DNA of 64,000 nucleotides from Cladophialophora immunda (lineage: Eukaryota; Ascomycota; Eurotiomycetes; Chaetothyriales; Herpotrichiellaceae). Within the stretch, counting starts at the first letter, position 1. Each line of letters begins with the position of its first letter. Shown here in pieces: positions 33,596 to 44,283 of the stretch. The notes under the pieces were generated by a model. The model worked only from the letters and a program-made list of their open reading frames with translations, had not been told where the DNA came from and made no database searches. Made by a program: the position numbers and the translations under genes. The DNA lies in contig NW_015622541.1 in the NCBI RefSeq assembly GCF_000835495.1, positions 7,316,001 to 7,380,000 on the forward strand, written 5' to 3'.

Positions 33596-35735
33596 TCAAG
33601 TGGGCTCTATTGTGCTCGGTGGGAACATCTCGTCCCATAGCCATTGGAGCGGCTCACTGCAAACCGGCTTCCACCACAAGAACCTCGAGCAAATCAGTTC
33701 CAGTATTGACGAGTCTTGAATCTGTAAGAGTAAGATCTGCTGTAGCAGCTGCTCAATATACCAGCATCGTTGGGGTGTGAAGTTTGATGCAATTGCTCCC
33801 AACGTCAGAGACCAAAGTAAGACTTGACCGTGCAAGTCCCAACAGCCGAGAAGGTCGCAGGCCTCGAGAGTCTGTTGCAGCGCCAGAGCAAGCCTGGGCT
33901 TCACTCTTTGCGGAGGAGGTAGAGGGAAGATGACCATGTCGCTGAAAACCAGTGCCCCTAACCGGACGGCTTGATGGACACACAGTTCGGCGTTCGACAA
34001 ATCCAACGGACACGGTATTTGAGATAGGAGTCGGTGCTGGGCGCAGTTCCGGGCTTCTGAAAGCTCCACGAGTTCTGGGGCAGTGGAACCACCACGTACA
34101 TGGTGGTCTAGGGCTACGGTGATCTCGGAGTATGCGTCCAACGCCTCGAGCAACTGCTGACCGGCAGGACTTTGACGGAGGTAGCGAAACCCTGCGCCAA
34201 GTTTGGAATCCAAGTCAATGGCCACATGGTCGAGCAAATGCTTTCCTGTAGAGACGAGTGACTTGATGGGATGGCGCCACGGGAAGTTTGGTCTGCATAC
34301 GTATTTTGAAGCAAAGTACAGATCGCACCTGTCGTTGTCATTCAGAATCACCATTCACCGTATGGTGGGAGGGAATAGATAGCAACCAGACTTACAATTG
34401 CATTGTATCGGCCATTCCGTACATCTCAAGGCCTTCAAGCCCTCCTTTCTGACTAACCAACAGTAAAATCCCCTGGATATGCTTTTCATCATTGACCATG
34501 GCGCCGTAGACATGGAGGTTGTTGACCTTGGCCATGGGAGATGTAGGATGGACTTTCGGGTACGGTGTTTCGTCCCTGGTGTTATGAATACTCATGATCG
34601 TCACGGCCATGATCAGCGCATCGGTGGGTGCTGTCGTGGTAGCTCCGATTCCACTTCCGTTTTCTCTCGAGGTATTGTAGTCTCGTTGTTTTCGCTTGGG
34701 GAGAGAGAGACTGAGCGACTGTAATTGCTCATTTACGAGCTTTATCGTTTCAACCTTGTGCGACAGTCGTAGGAGGGGAGCCGAGTCGTTGATCTCCCGC
34801 CCGTTGTATGCACAGAGGATGTGGTATGACGCCGCGTAGACAAAGGCGTGAAATGCGACGGGATGCTCCATGCCGCACTTCAACCAGGCAGATTTGACGG
34901 GGTTCATGTTGGAAAGAGAACGTTTGACGGGGACGGTGTTGGGCCAGGAGTAGGACAGGGCCTGTTGCCACAGGACGGCCACGCCGTTTTTGTCAGTAAT
35001 TGATTCGATTGGCACATCTTACGGGAAAATAAGGGGTGTTTCCGGTCCTTCAATGACAACCCCGAGCCGGTGATTCTGGGGAGAGAGTAGTACGTACGTG
35101 GTCGAGAACTTGATGGACGAAAAGGGGCACGCCCTGCACAGGGAAGGCGTCAAAGGGATCGATTCGACCTTCGCCGAGGACGGATTGAAGGCCGCGGGCG
35201 CTGCTGAGGTGGGGGATGATGTCCTTGTGGTCATCACCCACGGGAGGCGTACAGGACGGTTTGCGCGGGGACTGCCCTTCTCCGTCACCGTTCTCCCCGA
35301 GCTCTTCTTCATCCACGCCATCGCAATCACCATCTTCTCCTTCCCTCGCCTCCCGTGCAGGGCCTTCGCGAGGTTCCAGTTTTGATCTCTCGGCAGTGCC
35401 GCCGTCTTGTCCCTTCTTGAGAGCCTCAAGGCGCTTGACTCTCAGCGCTCGATGGTAGTTTTTAGTGATATGCTAGAACTTGACAGTCAGAAAGGCTACT
35501 CTTCAAGAACCCAAGCCACCAGTCGTCGAAATGAAGGAGCCGAGACGTGGAACGAGGTCTCTTGCCAAAAATCCCCGGGTCCCATATGGGCGCCCTCGGA
35601 TTTCTGAGCGAGACAGTAACTTACCGCTCGCACTTCACTGGGACCGCCACGTCGCCTCTTTTGGCCCTTGACTGGTTCGACGGGTTTCGAGTACTCGACA
35701 AACATGAACCGACTCGTGGGGGCGTTACACGCCAT
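33596..35735 (-). CDS. Fungal-specific transcription factor-like protein without Zn cluster
   Basis: Exons 35735-35625, 35472-35098, 34961-34396 and 34328-33596 give 594 residues. It opens with FMFVEYSKP and a basic region spanning the first junction (KGQKRRRGGPSEVRAHITKN), then RALRVKRLEALKKG. This is the layout of a common Pezizomycotina family annotated as fungal-specific transcription factors (Fungal_trans_2/DUF3468) that lack a Zn2Cys6 cluster. An acidic linker follows, then an alpha-helical region (FVYAASYHILCAYNG, PTDALIMAVTIMSIHN, VYGAMVNDEKHIQGILLLV) of about 400 residues. A direct DNA-binding role is doubtful without the zinc cluster. The 3' end converges on MMM1 with 149 bases between. 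Confidence 0.83.
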
Positions 35736-37661
35736 TTTGGAACGAGATTGCTCATCTAACACCTCCCACCGATAAAAATTGCCTTGCGATCGAACGTCGA
35801 GTGTAAGCGGAGTATTGTATGGTGGTTGTTAGAGCATCCAAAAGCGGGGGCGGACCCGACAACCACCTGAGGACTCGCCAGGTATGTCGAGGAATTTGTC
35901 CGTGTCGGTGGCGCAGACAAAAATGACGCCGATAATGTCTCTTAATGACTGCCTATTAATATACAGAGGCGTCCGAGAAGGTCATTAGGGATTACAGAAG
36001 GGAATAAAAAGAAGATTAAACGGTGAAGCGATCAATGAACGATGTGTCAGCAGCAGCATGGGGGAAAACAAGTCCGCCATCGTGGATGAATGGAGCATTT
36101 AAGGAACAAGACTGGGGCTTGGGTGGCTTGGGAACCTCGAGGCAAGGGGCGGGAACTGCGAGTGACAAGTGGGCTTCGTGTAGGTAGGTTTTGCTGGGTG
36201 CAGATGGGCTGAGGTTGCATGTGTTGTGTGTGTGTGTTGTGGCCGAAACAAACGAAGACGACAGACGCCGCCAGGCCGTCTTGGTGTGCAGGCCAAAAGG
36301 CGGTAGGCTTGCAGTGACAAGCGTTTGCATGCCGAGGCCGCCAACTAATTAACAGTCAGAGCGTAGGAGACGCCTACCCTAGGCACTCCGTAAGAGTTAA
36401 GGCAGGGCCGTCGTTAGCCTCAGTAGCCTAAGTGTCTATTCGTAGGCGTAGGCGGGACAGAAGAGGGAAATGGTCTGATGTGCGCTTCGGCACCAACGCT
36501 GTTGAACCAACGAGCAAGCCAAAGTGTCAAACCCCCGCGTTTTCGTTTCAACAGATGCTTCCATCGCTTGTTGCTGCTTGCCACGCCACCCGACACCACC
36601 TACCCACCATGTCTCTAGCATGAAACACCCCCTCCTCCGTCATTTGTACCGCACCTGCAGGTAACCACATACCTACCGCGCCCAGCGATCTCAAGTTTGC
36701 AGCAAGATCGGGGGACTACTCACAGCCTGGTGCCGAGACGGGACGACGCTCTCATCCCAAATAATCAGCGGACATAGTCGTCCTTTTTGCGTGTTTGAGA
36801 TGAAAAAGCGAAATGACTAATTTTTATCCAGTCATTCCATTGGGTGCCACCGCCCTGCGATCCCATCAGAGCCCCTACGGAGTATAAACCTCCTCCTGGT
36901 TCCTCCTCCTTGCCCTCAGCCTTCCACAGCCTTGAGACACCCGTGGCGCCCGGATCTCCGGCTTTTGCGACCGACCATTTGACCTTTCTGGACGACACTC
37001 CTCGTTACTAAGCGCAGCAAGCACCACCTGCCCACAATTGCATCTCGCCGTCCAGGTCTTGTCCTGTAACGAGCAGTTGCGCAGAGAAAAACATACCGCG
37101 AATAGATTTAAGCGAGAGACGGCTCAAGAAGAAAAAAGCCTATTTTATAACTGCCCAACGGCAGCGGAAGATGGACAGGTCGTCACAATGAGTATTACTA
37201 CTACCCAGTGTTTCCGCGGATTGCCTGCCATTGCCGGAACCCCAATCCAACGTCAGCCTTGCCCGGACGTTGCTTCTCCTGGCCACTAGAATGCCGTTGG
37301 ACGGTTGCCTCCTTATGGTTAACGGTACATTGCGTGCAGAACGACTAATTACATCTGCAAAATGGCCGGTTTCGGAGATGGATTCCTGCAATACAACATC
37401 ATACACGAAACCGTCTGCTACACCGCAAACTTGTTATGGACTCCTCATGTTCAAGAGATGGCTTTGTCAACTAAGCAGAGAAATGCATAAAGCCAGATTG
37501 GTTCTAGGCTCTCGCTTAAGCGGTATGTATTCGACGCAGAAGGCGGTTTCATCATTTTCAGAACTCGTGTGTTACGTCGCGCAAATAATCTACTCGCGAG
37601 GGAAAGATTTCCTTCGAGCTAGAAGCCTCATCAATCACACCTGCGGCCTTCCAGCCATCTG
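35736..37661. other. Long intergenic region
   Basis: About 1.9 kb with only short open frames. A minus-strand frame at 36016-36330 has a weak presequence-like start but no other support. Positions 36360-36460 hold imperfect TAGGC/GCCTA repeats and small palindromes. A GT run lies near 36220. No gene was recognised. Confidence 0.4.
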
Positions 37662-38319
37662 TTATGCCACAGAAATGCCGTCTCTGGTCTGCAGGTAATT
37701 CTTGCGGTGCTCGTTGACGTCGGTCTCGGCACCACGGTTGAGTGGTTTCCACTTGGGCTCGTCTTGAAACAGGCGCATAGCCTTGATATACTGTGGTTCC
37801 GGTCAGTGCCCCGTCCACATCCACCACGGTCCCATATGATGAGCCGGCCTACTCACATTATCTTCATCGGTGGTGAAACGGTGATAGATACCCGCGGGGA
37901 GAATGATCAGATCGTCCTTTTCAAGCCGAATTCTCACCCAGTCATCGTCCTTTGATCTAACATCAAAGTAACCTGCGCCGTCCCGAATATAGCGAATCTC
38001 TTCGTCTTCATGTAGATGCTCGTCAAAGAACATCTTCACTTTGTCTTCATAGACGGCGCCCATGGCTTGTGGAGAGACCGTGATTTCATCGCGGTTCTTG
38101 TATTTTCTTTCTTTGGCAATGGCATCGACGGAGGTCAGTTCGGGGCAGTGATGGTAGAGGACGCCGATCTGGGCCAAGTAAGAGGGATCAACTGCACGTC
38201 CCGAGTCGTGTGCGAGGCGCTGGTCACCCTGAGAGAAGCTGTTAGCATTGAAAGAGGATAAATGGGCATGAGAAGGATCCCGCATTTACCTCTTGATTAT
38301 CGAACCAATATGCCTTCAT
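37662..38319 (-). CDS. ADI1: Acireductone dioxygenase (methionine salvage)
   Basis: Exons 38319-38290, 38228-37857 and 37790-37662 give 176 residues. The first exon encodes only [10 protein letters not shown]. The cupin metal site is visible as His-x-His-x3-Glu in [13 protein letters not shown], with the fourth ligand His in [18 protein letters not shown] between them is also typical. The enzyme converts the acireductone from methylthioadenosine recycling to 2-keto-4-methylthiobutyrate and formate (iron form) in the cytosol. Length matches the family. The exon phases fit exactly. It stands alone between long intergenic regions. Confidence 0.95.
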
Positions 38320-39515
38320 AGTGATTGCGGGGAAGTTTTAATACAGGTGTACGAGGTTGCGCTGCAGACAAACGGGCTGGCTGTGTCGAGAGGGGTAGCG
38401 ATGGATTCAAGGCGAACAGAGGGGAGGTATCTCGGGATTTAAATATTCTGCAGAGACAAATCCTACGAGCTGGATGGCAACTGCACGTTGAGAGAAATCT
38501 TTTTGCCTTTGGTCAGATTTGGGGAGCGTGAGCCTCTTGCGCAATGGGCGGCATTGGCATTGGCGGCATTGGTATTGGTGGCCGATGGCGTTGGTGCCGA
38601 GCATGTCTTGGTGGAGATGCGAAACTGGCAAAAGTGATCGCCGTCACCACCATCAAACCCGCCTTCATATCTGCTCATTTCTCACTCTAACGACAACCAT
38701 CAGATATTTTCTCCGAGTCCACTGTCTCTGCTGACGACCAAAGTCAAATACCACCTCACAGGAGATGTCAACCGCACCTCTACAAGTGACCGATCCCACT
38801 GAAAAATATCACCATTGAGCCTGTTTCACTCCCTCCTTTTTTGCATTGCCCATTGTCTGGACCAGGACCATATATCGATCCCCAGAGGAACACGGCCATT
38901 GCTAGTCTCAGTAGCTAGGAGCGAGCCGTTGGTCTCCTCCTGCAGAAGACTGGGCCTTGCCATTCTGGCCACATAATGCCACTCGAATCCTTCTGATGCG
39001 CGGCCACTTGAAGCAAAAAGTAAGCACCTACTACTCACCAGGTCCACATTATTCTCCCGCTTTGTTCCTATCAGGCTTCGACGACCTTCTTCGACCAGAG
39101 CTGATCTCCCTGGCCACTGCCGTTAATGCATATGCTTACACACTGGCTTCAGTTCGGATTCAACACCTTTTGGAATCCCGCAGACTGAACCCTTGCCTCC
39201 GCTGCCACCTTGCTCGACCCAATATCGCCGCAGGAGGTTGGTTATGAAGGCAAAAGCGTCAGGCGGCGTGTAACTGAACAGTCAGCAACCTGTCTAACCC
39301 GCCCTGACAACTGGCTGCGTCTGGGTTTTCCAAATGTTCTTCTTGCCTGGGTTTGGTGGCCGGATGTGGTGAATTGTCTGATCGTGGTATCGGTCCGATT
39401 CAAGCCTCCCCAGCCTTTTCGTGTCCTTTGCGTTGCATTTTCCTAGACTGCGTGGCCCCAATCTGGACGGAGATACACCACGGAGCAAGAATCTCATCTT
39501 TTTACTTCTAACAAA
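38320..39515. other. Intergenic region between divergent ADI1 and the SDR gene
   Basis: About 1.2 kb holding both promoters. A short imperfect GGCATT/GGTATT repeat lies near 38546-38580. No additional gene was recognised. Confidence 0.4.
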
Positions 39516-40949
39516 ATGGATGACCTAAAACGCACAAATTCCAACGACACCCGCTCAACATCACCGGGTGCTTATCGTTCTCCTTATCCTACAACAACTG
39601 GCGCTGGCAAACTCTCCCTGCCGTACACAACCGATCCACCGTCTCCAGCAAATCCGCCGCAACAGAAAGTATGGCTCGTCTTCGGCGCAACAGGACATAT
39701 GGGCCGCTCGGTGACGAAAGCCGCCCTGGGTCATAACGACATTGTCGCTGCCGTGGGCCAGTCCTTCCAAGACGACCTAGAGAGCGTGAAGAAATGGCAT
39801 AACATCCCGGATCGATATCTGGGGCTGTTATGTGACGTACGTATACGCTCGAGCGTGTCCTCGGTCATCGAACAGACGATGAAAAAGTTCGGCCGAGTGG
39901 ACATCATCGCCAACTGTTCGGGATACGGCGTGATTGGAGCCTGTGAAGATCAAGACGAACATGAGATTCGAAACCAGTTCGAGACGAATTTCATGGGCAC
40001 GTTGAACATCATTCAACTTTCTCTACCATATTTTCGGAGACGACAGGACGGGAGGTATCTGATCTTCAGCTCTACGAGTGGCGCGCTTGGAGTTCCTGGC
40101 CTCGGTCCATATTGCGCAACAAAGTATGCCGTAGAAGGCCTAATTGAAAGCATGCTCTACGAGGTTGATCCGTTCAACATCAAACTCACCCTCGTTGAGC
40201 CGGCACACATGCGCCGGGACGACAACGACATTTTTCCTCCTCCACAGCCCAGTCAACCTAGTACGACGACGACGATGACGACGACGACGAACGGACGAAT
40301 CCCACAGCAACAGCAGCCGCAACAACAACAACAACAACAACAACAAATCCAAAAGCAGAACGCACTGGCCCTCTTCGGCCATTTCAAAGTGGCGCGGCCG
40401 TCCTCGCCGTACGCCACGAAAGACGCCCCTGCCGCCCACGCCCAGCGGTCCCTGCAGTGGATGGGTGCCAACCAACCCACCTCGGTGGTCAAAGCCGCCG
40501 AACTGGTCTGGCAGCTCGGCCACTGCCGGTACCCGCCGCTGAGACTCTTGCTAGGGACTTTTGCCGTGGAGAGCATTCGCGACCGGCTGAAGAGCATCAT
40601 CGAAGAGATCGAGGACTGGAAGCACCTGAGTTTCCCGCCGCTGGAGGGGTTCGAGGAGAAGGAAGACGGCGATGACAAGGAGGAAGGCGAAGGGGAAGGG
40701 GATGGAGATGGAGAAGGGGACGACGGAGATGGCGACGGTGACGGTGACGGTGACGAACACGACGAACTTGATGAACGTGGAGGAGGAAATGAAGAACAGA
40801 CCGAAGGAAAGGGCGAGGACTATCCTGAAGGGGGCCGAAGGCCTCTCAATCCGGCGGACCGGGATAAAGAGATCCACGACAGGGAAGAACGAGGGGAAGG
40901 GAGACGCGTACACATCAAGCTGGAGAGTAAAATGGATGTGGACGATTGA
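39516..40949 (+). CDS. Short-chain dehydrogenase with poly-Gln and acidic C-terminal extension
   Basis: Single exon, 477 residues. A Ser/Thr/Pro-rich leader of about 50 residues precedes a Rossmann domain: VFGATGHMGRSV (a TGxxxGxG-type nucleotide loop), CDVRIRSSV, ANCSGYGVIG (the NNAG position), SSTSGALGVPG and the catalytic YCATK. The catalytic Ser, Tyr and Lys are all present, so it may be an active NAD(P)-dependent oxidoreductase; the substrate is unknown. Between strand 6 and the C-terminal helices sits an insert with a Thr run and about ten consecutive Gln. The last 100 residues are Glu/Asp/Gly-rich and end KLESKMDVDD. These low-complexity parts are unusual for the family. Confidence 0.88.
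   Translation: MDDLKRTNSNDTRSTSPGAYRSPYPTTTGAGKLSLPYTTDPPSPANPPQQKVWLVFGATGHMGRSVTKAALGHNDIVAAVGQSFQDDLESVKKWHNIPDRYLGLLCDVRIRSSVSSVIEQTMKKFGRVDIIANCSGYGVIGACEDQDEHEIRNQFETNFMGTLNIIQLSLPYFRRRQDGRYLIFSSTSGALGVPGLGPYCATKYAVEGLIESMLYEVDPFNIKLTLVEPAHMRRDDNDIFPPPQPSQPSTTTTMTTTTNGRIPQQQQPQQQQQQQQQIQKQNALALFGHFKVARPSSPYATKDAPAAHAQRSLQWMGANQPTSVVKAAELVWQLGHCRYPPLRLLLGTFAVESIRDRLKSIIEEIEDWKHLSFPPLEGFEEKEDGDDKEEGEGEGDGDGEGDDGDGDGDGDGDEHDELDERGGGNEEQTEGKGEDYPEGGRRPLNPADRDKEIHDREERGEGRRVHIKLESKMDVDD
40304..40347 (+). repeat. CAG/CAA repeat encoding poly-Gln
   Basis: A run of CAG, CCG and CAA codons interrupted once by Pro, mostly (CAA)n, inside the SDR gene. A length-variable microsatellite is likely. 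Confidence 0.8.
40684..40757 (+). repeat. Acidic GA-rich minisatellite in the SDR gene
   Basis: Imperfect GAAGGGGAnGGn and GACGGTGACGGT units encode alternating Gly with Glu or Asp. The unit composition shifts from Glu-Gly to Asp-Gly, as in an expanded short tandem repeat. Confidence 0.7.
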
Positions 40950-41679
40950 AAAGAGACAACATCAGATGGAGATCAAGAAGCGGATGGTCTTGGGTTTCAA
41001 AATGGGTTTCTCCATTCGACACTACCTGACAGCTCCAGGCCAGCGCAGAGCCTTCCGCCATCCAGGCACGAACTATATCATGTTGGCCACTTTGCTATCC
41101 ACCCTCTCAGCTATGCTGTCGAGCCGCCCTGTGTCTCAATCAGCGCCTAGCAGAGACAGCTCACAAGCCATGCAGGATACGGGTACTACCACACCCCAAG
41201 GTTGAAGGGGCCGACACATACAACCAGGAGTGGATCGATCATTGAATGGATAGATACGGGCCCTTGCTTCGTCTCGTCTTGTCGCCGCCTTTCACTCCTC
41301 TGACGTGCCTTGCGGTGTTTCGCAATCAATGGACGACCAGCCACCAAGCCTGCTCAGCTCCACCGCAGAATTTCCAACAGTCGTTCCGAGTGTGCGTTTA
41401 GCCCGTTGGCTAAAAACATGCACCCGATGTCCGCCACTCGTTTGCGAAGTTTTGATGTCGTGAGATGCAATATTCGTACATTTGCAGCATGGGCATGCTC
41501 GGGGCGCCTCCGAGGAAACAGCCCACAAAATCTAATCTCAAGCTCTGTTGAGTGAGGTCGGAAGCCGGAGGTCTCGAGTCACAAGTCGTTTTCGACGGAC
41601 TTGGCCTTGGATTCGGATATCGATATGATACATTGTCTTTGAACAGAAAACTCCTCATTCTCAGCACGCGATCGAGGGA
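40950..41679. other. Intergenic region between convergent genes
   Basis: Between the 3' ends of the SDR gene (+) and BRE1 (-). Open frames here are shadows or short; nothing recognised. Confidence 0.4.
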
Positions 41680-43920
41680 TCAAAGTGTGATCCGCATATG
41701 ATCATTCGCGCCAAAAGCCTTCCCACAATTCGGGCACTTCCTCGCCCTCAACGTCAGCCGTTCAGCAACACAATCATTGCAGAACGTGTGTCCGCACGTC
41801 TTGATCACGGTGTTTTTCAGGTTCCGTTTGCAGATATTGCAATATGCAAACTGTCTCAATATCTCGTACTGTTCGGACTGTCCTGATTTGGATTTCCACG
41901 TCTCCAGATTTCTGCGCGTGTCTTTGAGCGAAGACTTAAGATCTTCCACTTCAACTTCAGCCGCACGGCAAGCGCTAGTTGCGGCGGCGAGTTTGACGTC
42001 TTTGGCAGTGGCCTGGGTTTTCAGCTCAGATATTTGGGTGTTGAGTCTGGAGATTTCGAGTCCTTGAGTGATGTTTTGTTGTTGAGCGGTTCGATGTTCG
42101 TTGGTCTTATGCGCTAAGGCGTCCTTCAGCTCGGACAGCTGTTTATCTGCCGTGGCCAGCAACGCTCGCGTGGCCGCTTCGGCGTCTTTCAACGCCCCGA
42201 TTGCCTCTGCCGATTTTGCGTTCTGCAGCCGCAGTGTTCTGATTTCGCCAGCCTGAGTTTCCTTGCTTTTCATCGCGGCAAAGAATTTCTGGTCGGCTTT
42301 GGTCTTATCCATCGACAGTTTCAGCACCTTCTCCTCCATTGCAGCAAACTCGGAAACTTTTTGACTCGCAATCTTTGACGTCTTTTGGAACGCTGTCGAC
42401 ATGGACGCGAGTTCACCATTGAGGAGATTGTACTTCCTGTCAAGTTCATGGTATCTGGCCCGCAGATCTTCCAGATTCAAAGCATCCAGCTCTGCGTTAT
42501 CCACAGCCATCTCGCCTGGTTGAGCTGTGAGCCGCTCGTTTTCGGATTCAAGCGCGCGAATACGATCTTCTTGCGCCGAAGCCAGTTCCGTTATCTTCTT
42601 CACAGCCTCTTGATTCTGATCCAGAGAAGCTTGCTTGACAGCCTGATCGGCTAGTAATTCGTCTCTGCTGTGTCGGATCCTTGCCAGATTGGCCTCTGAT
42701 GCCGCCAAAAGAGACTCCTTCTCTACTATTGCCACTCGTTGCTCATTTTCCAGCTGAAGTTGATATGTCGTCCTTTCCGACCGCAATTTCGAGGCTTCTT
42801 CCTTGAGATCGGTATTGGTGGCTTCAAGATTGTTAACTTTCTTGACGGTATCCTCGAGTTGCGATTTCAATTGCTTGAATAACTCGGTTTTTGCATAGTC
42901 GTCATCCGTCAAACTTGCCGATTTCGTTTGCAGCTCCGTTATCTGTGCGGTCAACTTTGCATTTTCTTCCTCCAACCTGTCCAACTGCTCTTTCTGCTTT
43001 TCTGATGCTGCCACGGTTTTGTTCAATTCCTTTTCCAGCTCAGCCAGCTCTTCGGAATTGTCTGTTGTGCCATTGAGCGTACTTTCTTCTCTCTTGACCG
43101 GACCACCTTCCTCCCCCGCGGGCTTAGTTGCGCCTAGTAATGCCTGTTTCTCTAGTTTGGCGACCGTTACACTCTTCGCCCTGTCAATTTTGCGTTCGGC
43201 CGTCATATACCTGAGAGAGGCATTTTCTAGCTGGTGATCCAAATCGTCTTTCTCCGACTGCAGCCGCTGTAATTCGGCAAGGTGACTTTTTTCCGCCGCC
43301 AACAACTTTGCGACCTGTGACTGCAATTCTGCTATGTCAGGCGATGGCGGCTTTGTAGGACCGAACAGTCTCGATATCACATCTTGTATCTGCCTGGAGC
43401 GGTTGCGGAGATGTTCTTCAAATTGTTCTTGATCCGAAAATGCTAGCGAAGAGGGCAAGGACACAGGGTCCATGTCTACATCCTCATCCACTTTGGCGAT
43501 GACCTTGACCTCATCGACAACTTGTTGGAACCATGCATCAATTATCCGGAGATGATCGTCGTGATATCGAGCCTTCTTGCGCATCTCTTTTAATTGAGCC
43601 TCAAGGGTATTTTTCTCTCTCTTATATTCCTGCATCTGCCGCCATATCGCATCTTTCTGAAATCTCTGTTTACAGAAAAGCGTGTTAGCTTGGGTCTCAG
43701 ATAGACAAGGGGGTGTGAAGGTTAGGCTTACCTCCAGATCATCCTTCCAGGGCATATCATCATCCTTGTGAGATTTCGACGCGCCATTTGCAGAAGTGGC
43801 TTGCTTCTTCAGCGGCGGAGCGGATTCTACGGAATCGTAAGGAGAAGGTCTTTTACGCTCTTCCATCTTGACTAGGCTCTGTTGAGAGAGGGAAAGGGGG
43901 AGAGATTCGACGGCCGTCAT
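41680..43920 (-). CDS. BRE1: E3 ubiquitin ligase Bre1 (histone H2B)
   Basis: Exons 43920-43732 and 43665-41680 give about 724 residues. The product is mostly coiled coil from about residue 65 to 650, and the last 55 residues are a C3HC4 RING finger (CNICKRNLKNTVIKTCGHTF, then CNDCVAERL and CPNCGKAFG). Bre1 with Rad6 monoubiquitinates histone H2B, promoting H3K4/K79 methylation in the nucleus. The N-terminal KMEERKRPSPYDS and PPLKKQATS block and the PWKDDLERFQKDAIWRQM stretch match filamentous-fungal Bre1 and confirm the intron. That 66-nt intron has no stop and a length divisible by three, so unspliced RNA would still be read through. The start at 43920 (MTAVESLP) is preferred over 43866; the frame is also open upstream to 44133. 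Confidence 0.93.
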   Translation of the reverse strand: MTAVESLPLSLSQQSLVKMEERKRPSPYDSVESAPPLKKQATSANGASKSHKDDDMPWKDDLEVSLTFTPPCLSETQANTLFCKQRFQKDAIWRQMQEYKREKNTLEAQLKEMRKKARYHDDHLRIIDAWFQQVVDEVKVIAKVDEDVDMDPVSLPSSLAFSDQEQFEEHLRNRSRQIQDVISRLFGPTKPPSPDIAELQSQVAKLLAAEKSHLAELQRLQSEKDDLDHQLENASLRYMTAERKIDRAKSVTVAKLEKQALLGATKPAGEEGGPVKREESTLNGTTDNSEELAELEKELNKTVAASEKQKEQLDRLEEENAKLTAQITELQTKSASLTDDDYAKTELFKQLKSQLEDTVKKVNNLEATNTDLKEEASKLRSERTTYQLQLENEQRVAIVEKESLLAASEANLARIRHSRDELLADQAVKQASLDQNQEAVKKITELASAQEDRIRALESENERLTAQPGEMAVDNAELDALNLEDLRARYHELDRKYNLLNGELASMSTAFQKTSKIASQKVSEFAAMEEKVLKLSMDKTKADQKFFAAMKSKETQAGEIRTLRLQNAKSAEAIGALKDAEAATRALLATADKQLSELKDALAHKTNEHRTAQQQNITQGLEISRLNTQISELKTQATAKDVKLAAATSACRAAEVEVEDLKSSLKDTRRNLETWKSKSGQSEQYEILRQFAYCNICKRNLKNTVIKTCGHTFCNDCVAERLTLRARKCPNCGKAFGANDHMRITL

Positions 43921-44283
43921 CAGTCCTGCTGCACGAAGGGGCTCTGCTTGTCGGCAGTGAAGATCCTTGGAGAAGGCCCGCGTTGGCAGCAAAAGCGAGT
44001 GACGCCGCGATAGAAGGTTGCCGATGAAGTAGTTAAGTTGTTGGCAGACAGAATTCGCAGAGGCAAAGACAAAGAGAAGAATGAAGATGTCGAGTCGCCG
44101 CGGACACTGTAGACAAATCCGGTTAGCGACCATCGGATCTTGGCATGTTTGCCGATCAAACCTGCACTGTGGTCGTGTGGGCAGCGGCGTTGACTGACGA
44201 GAAGCTCTGGAGTGAACAAAGAGAAAGATATGTGAGTGAGATCCGTGTACGTTCGGTAGGGAACGGAGAGCGTTGCGCCCATC
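43921..44283. promoter_or_regulatory. Bidirectional promoter of BRE1 and BDP1
   Basis: 363 bases separate the two divergent start codons. The BRE1 frame is open through part of it, but the sequence lacks Bre1 character and is read as leader and promoter. Confidence 0.45.

Noticed and set aside
36016..36344. Minus-strand frame with presequence-like start
   Set aside because: No recognisable domain, alternative frames equally open, and simple GT repeats inside.
38546..38580. GGCATT/GGTATT tandem words
   Set aside because: Only a few imperfect copies; too short to call a minisatellite.
43921..44133. N-terminal extension of BRE1
   Set aside because: The frame is open, but the sequence has no Bre1 character, while MTAVESLP at 43920 gives a normal N-terminus.
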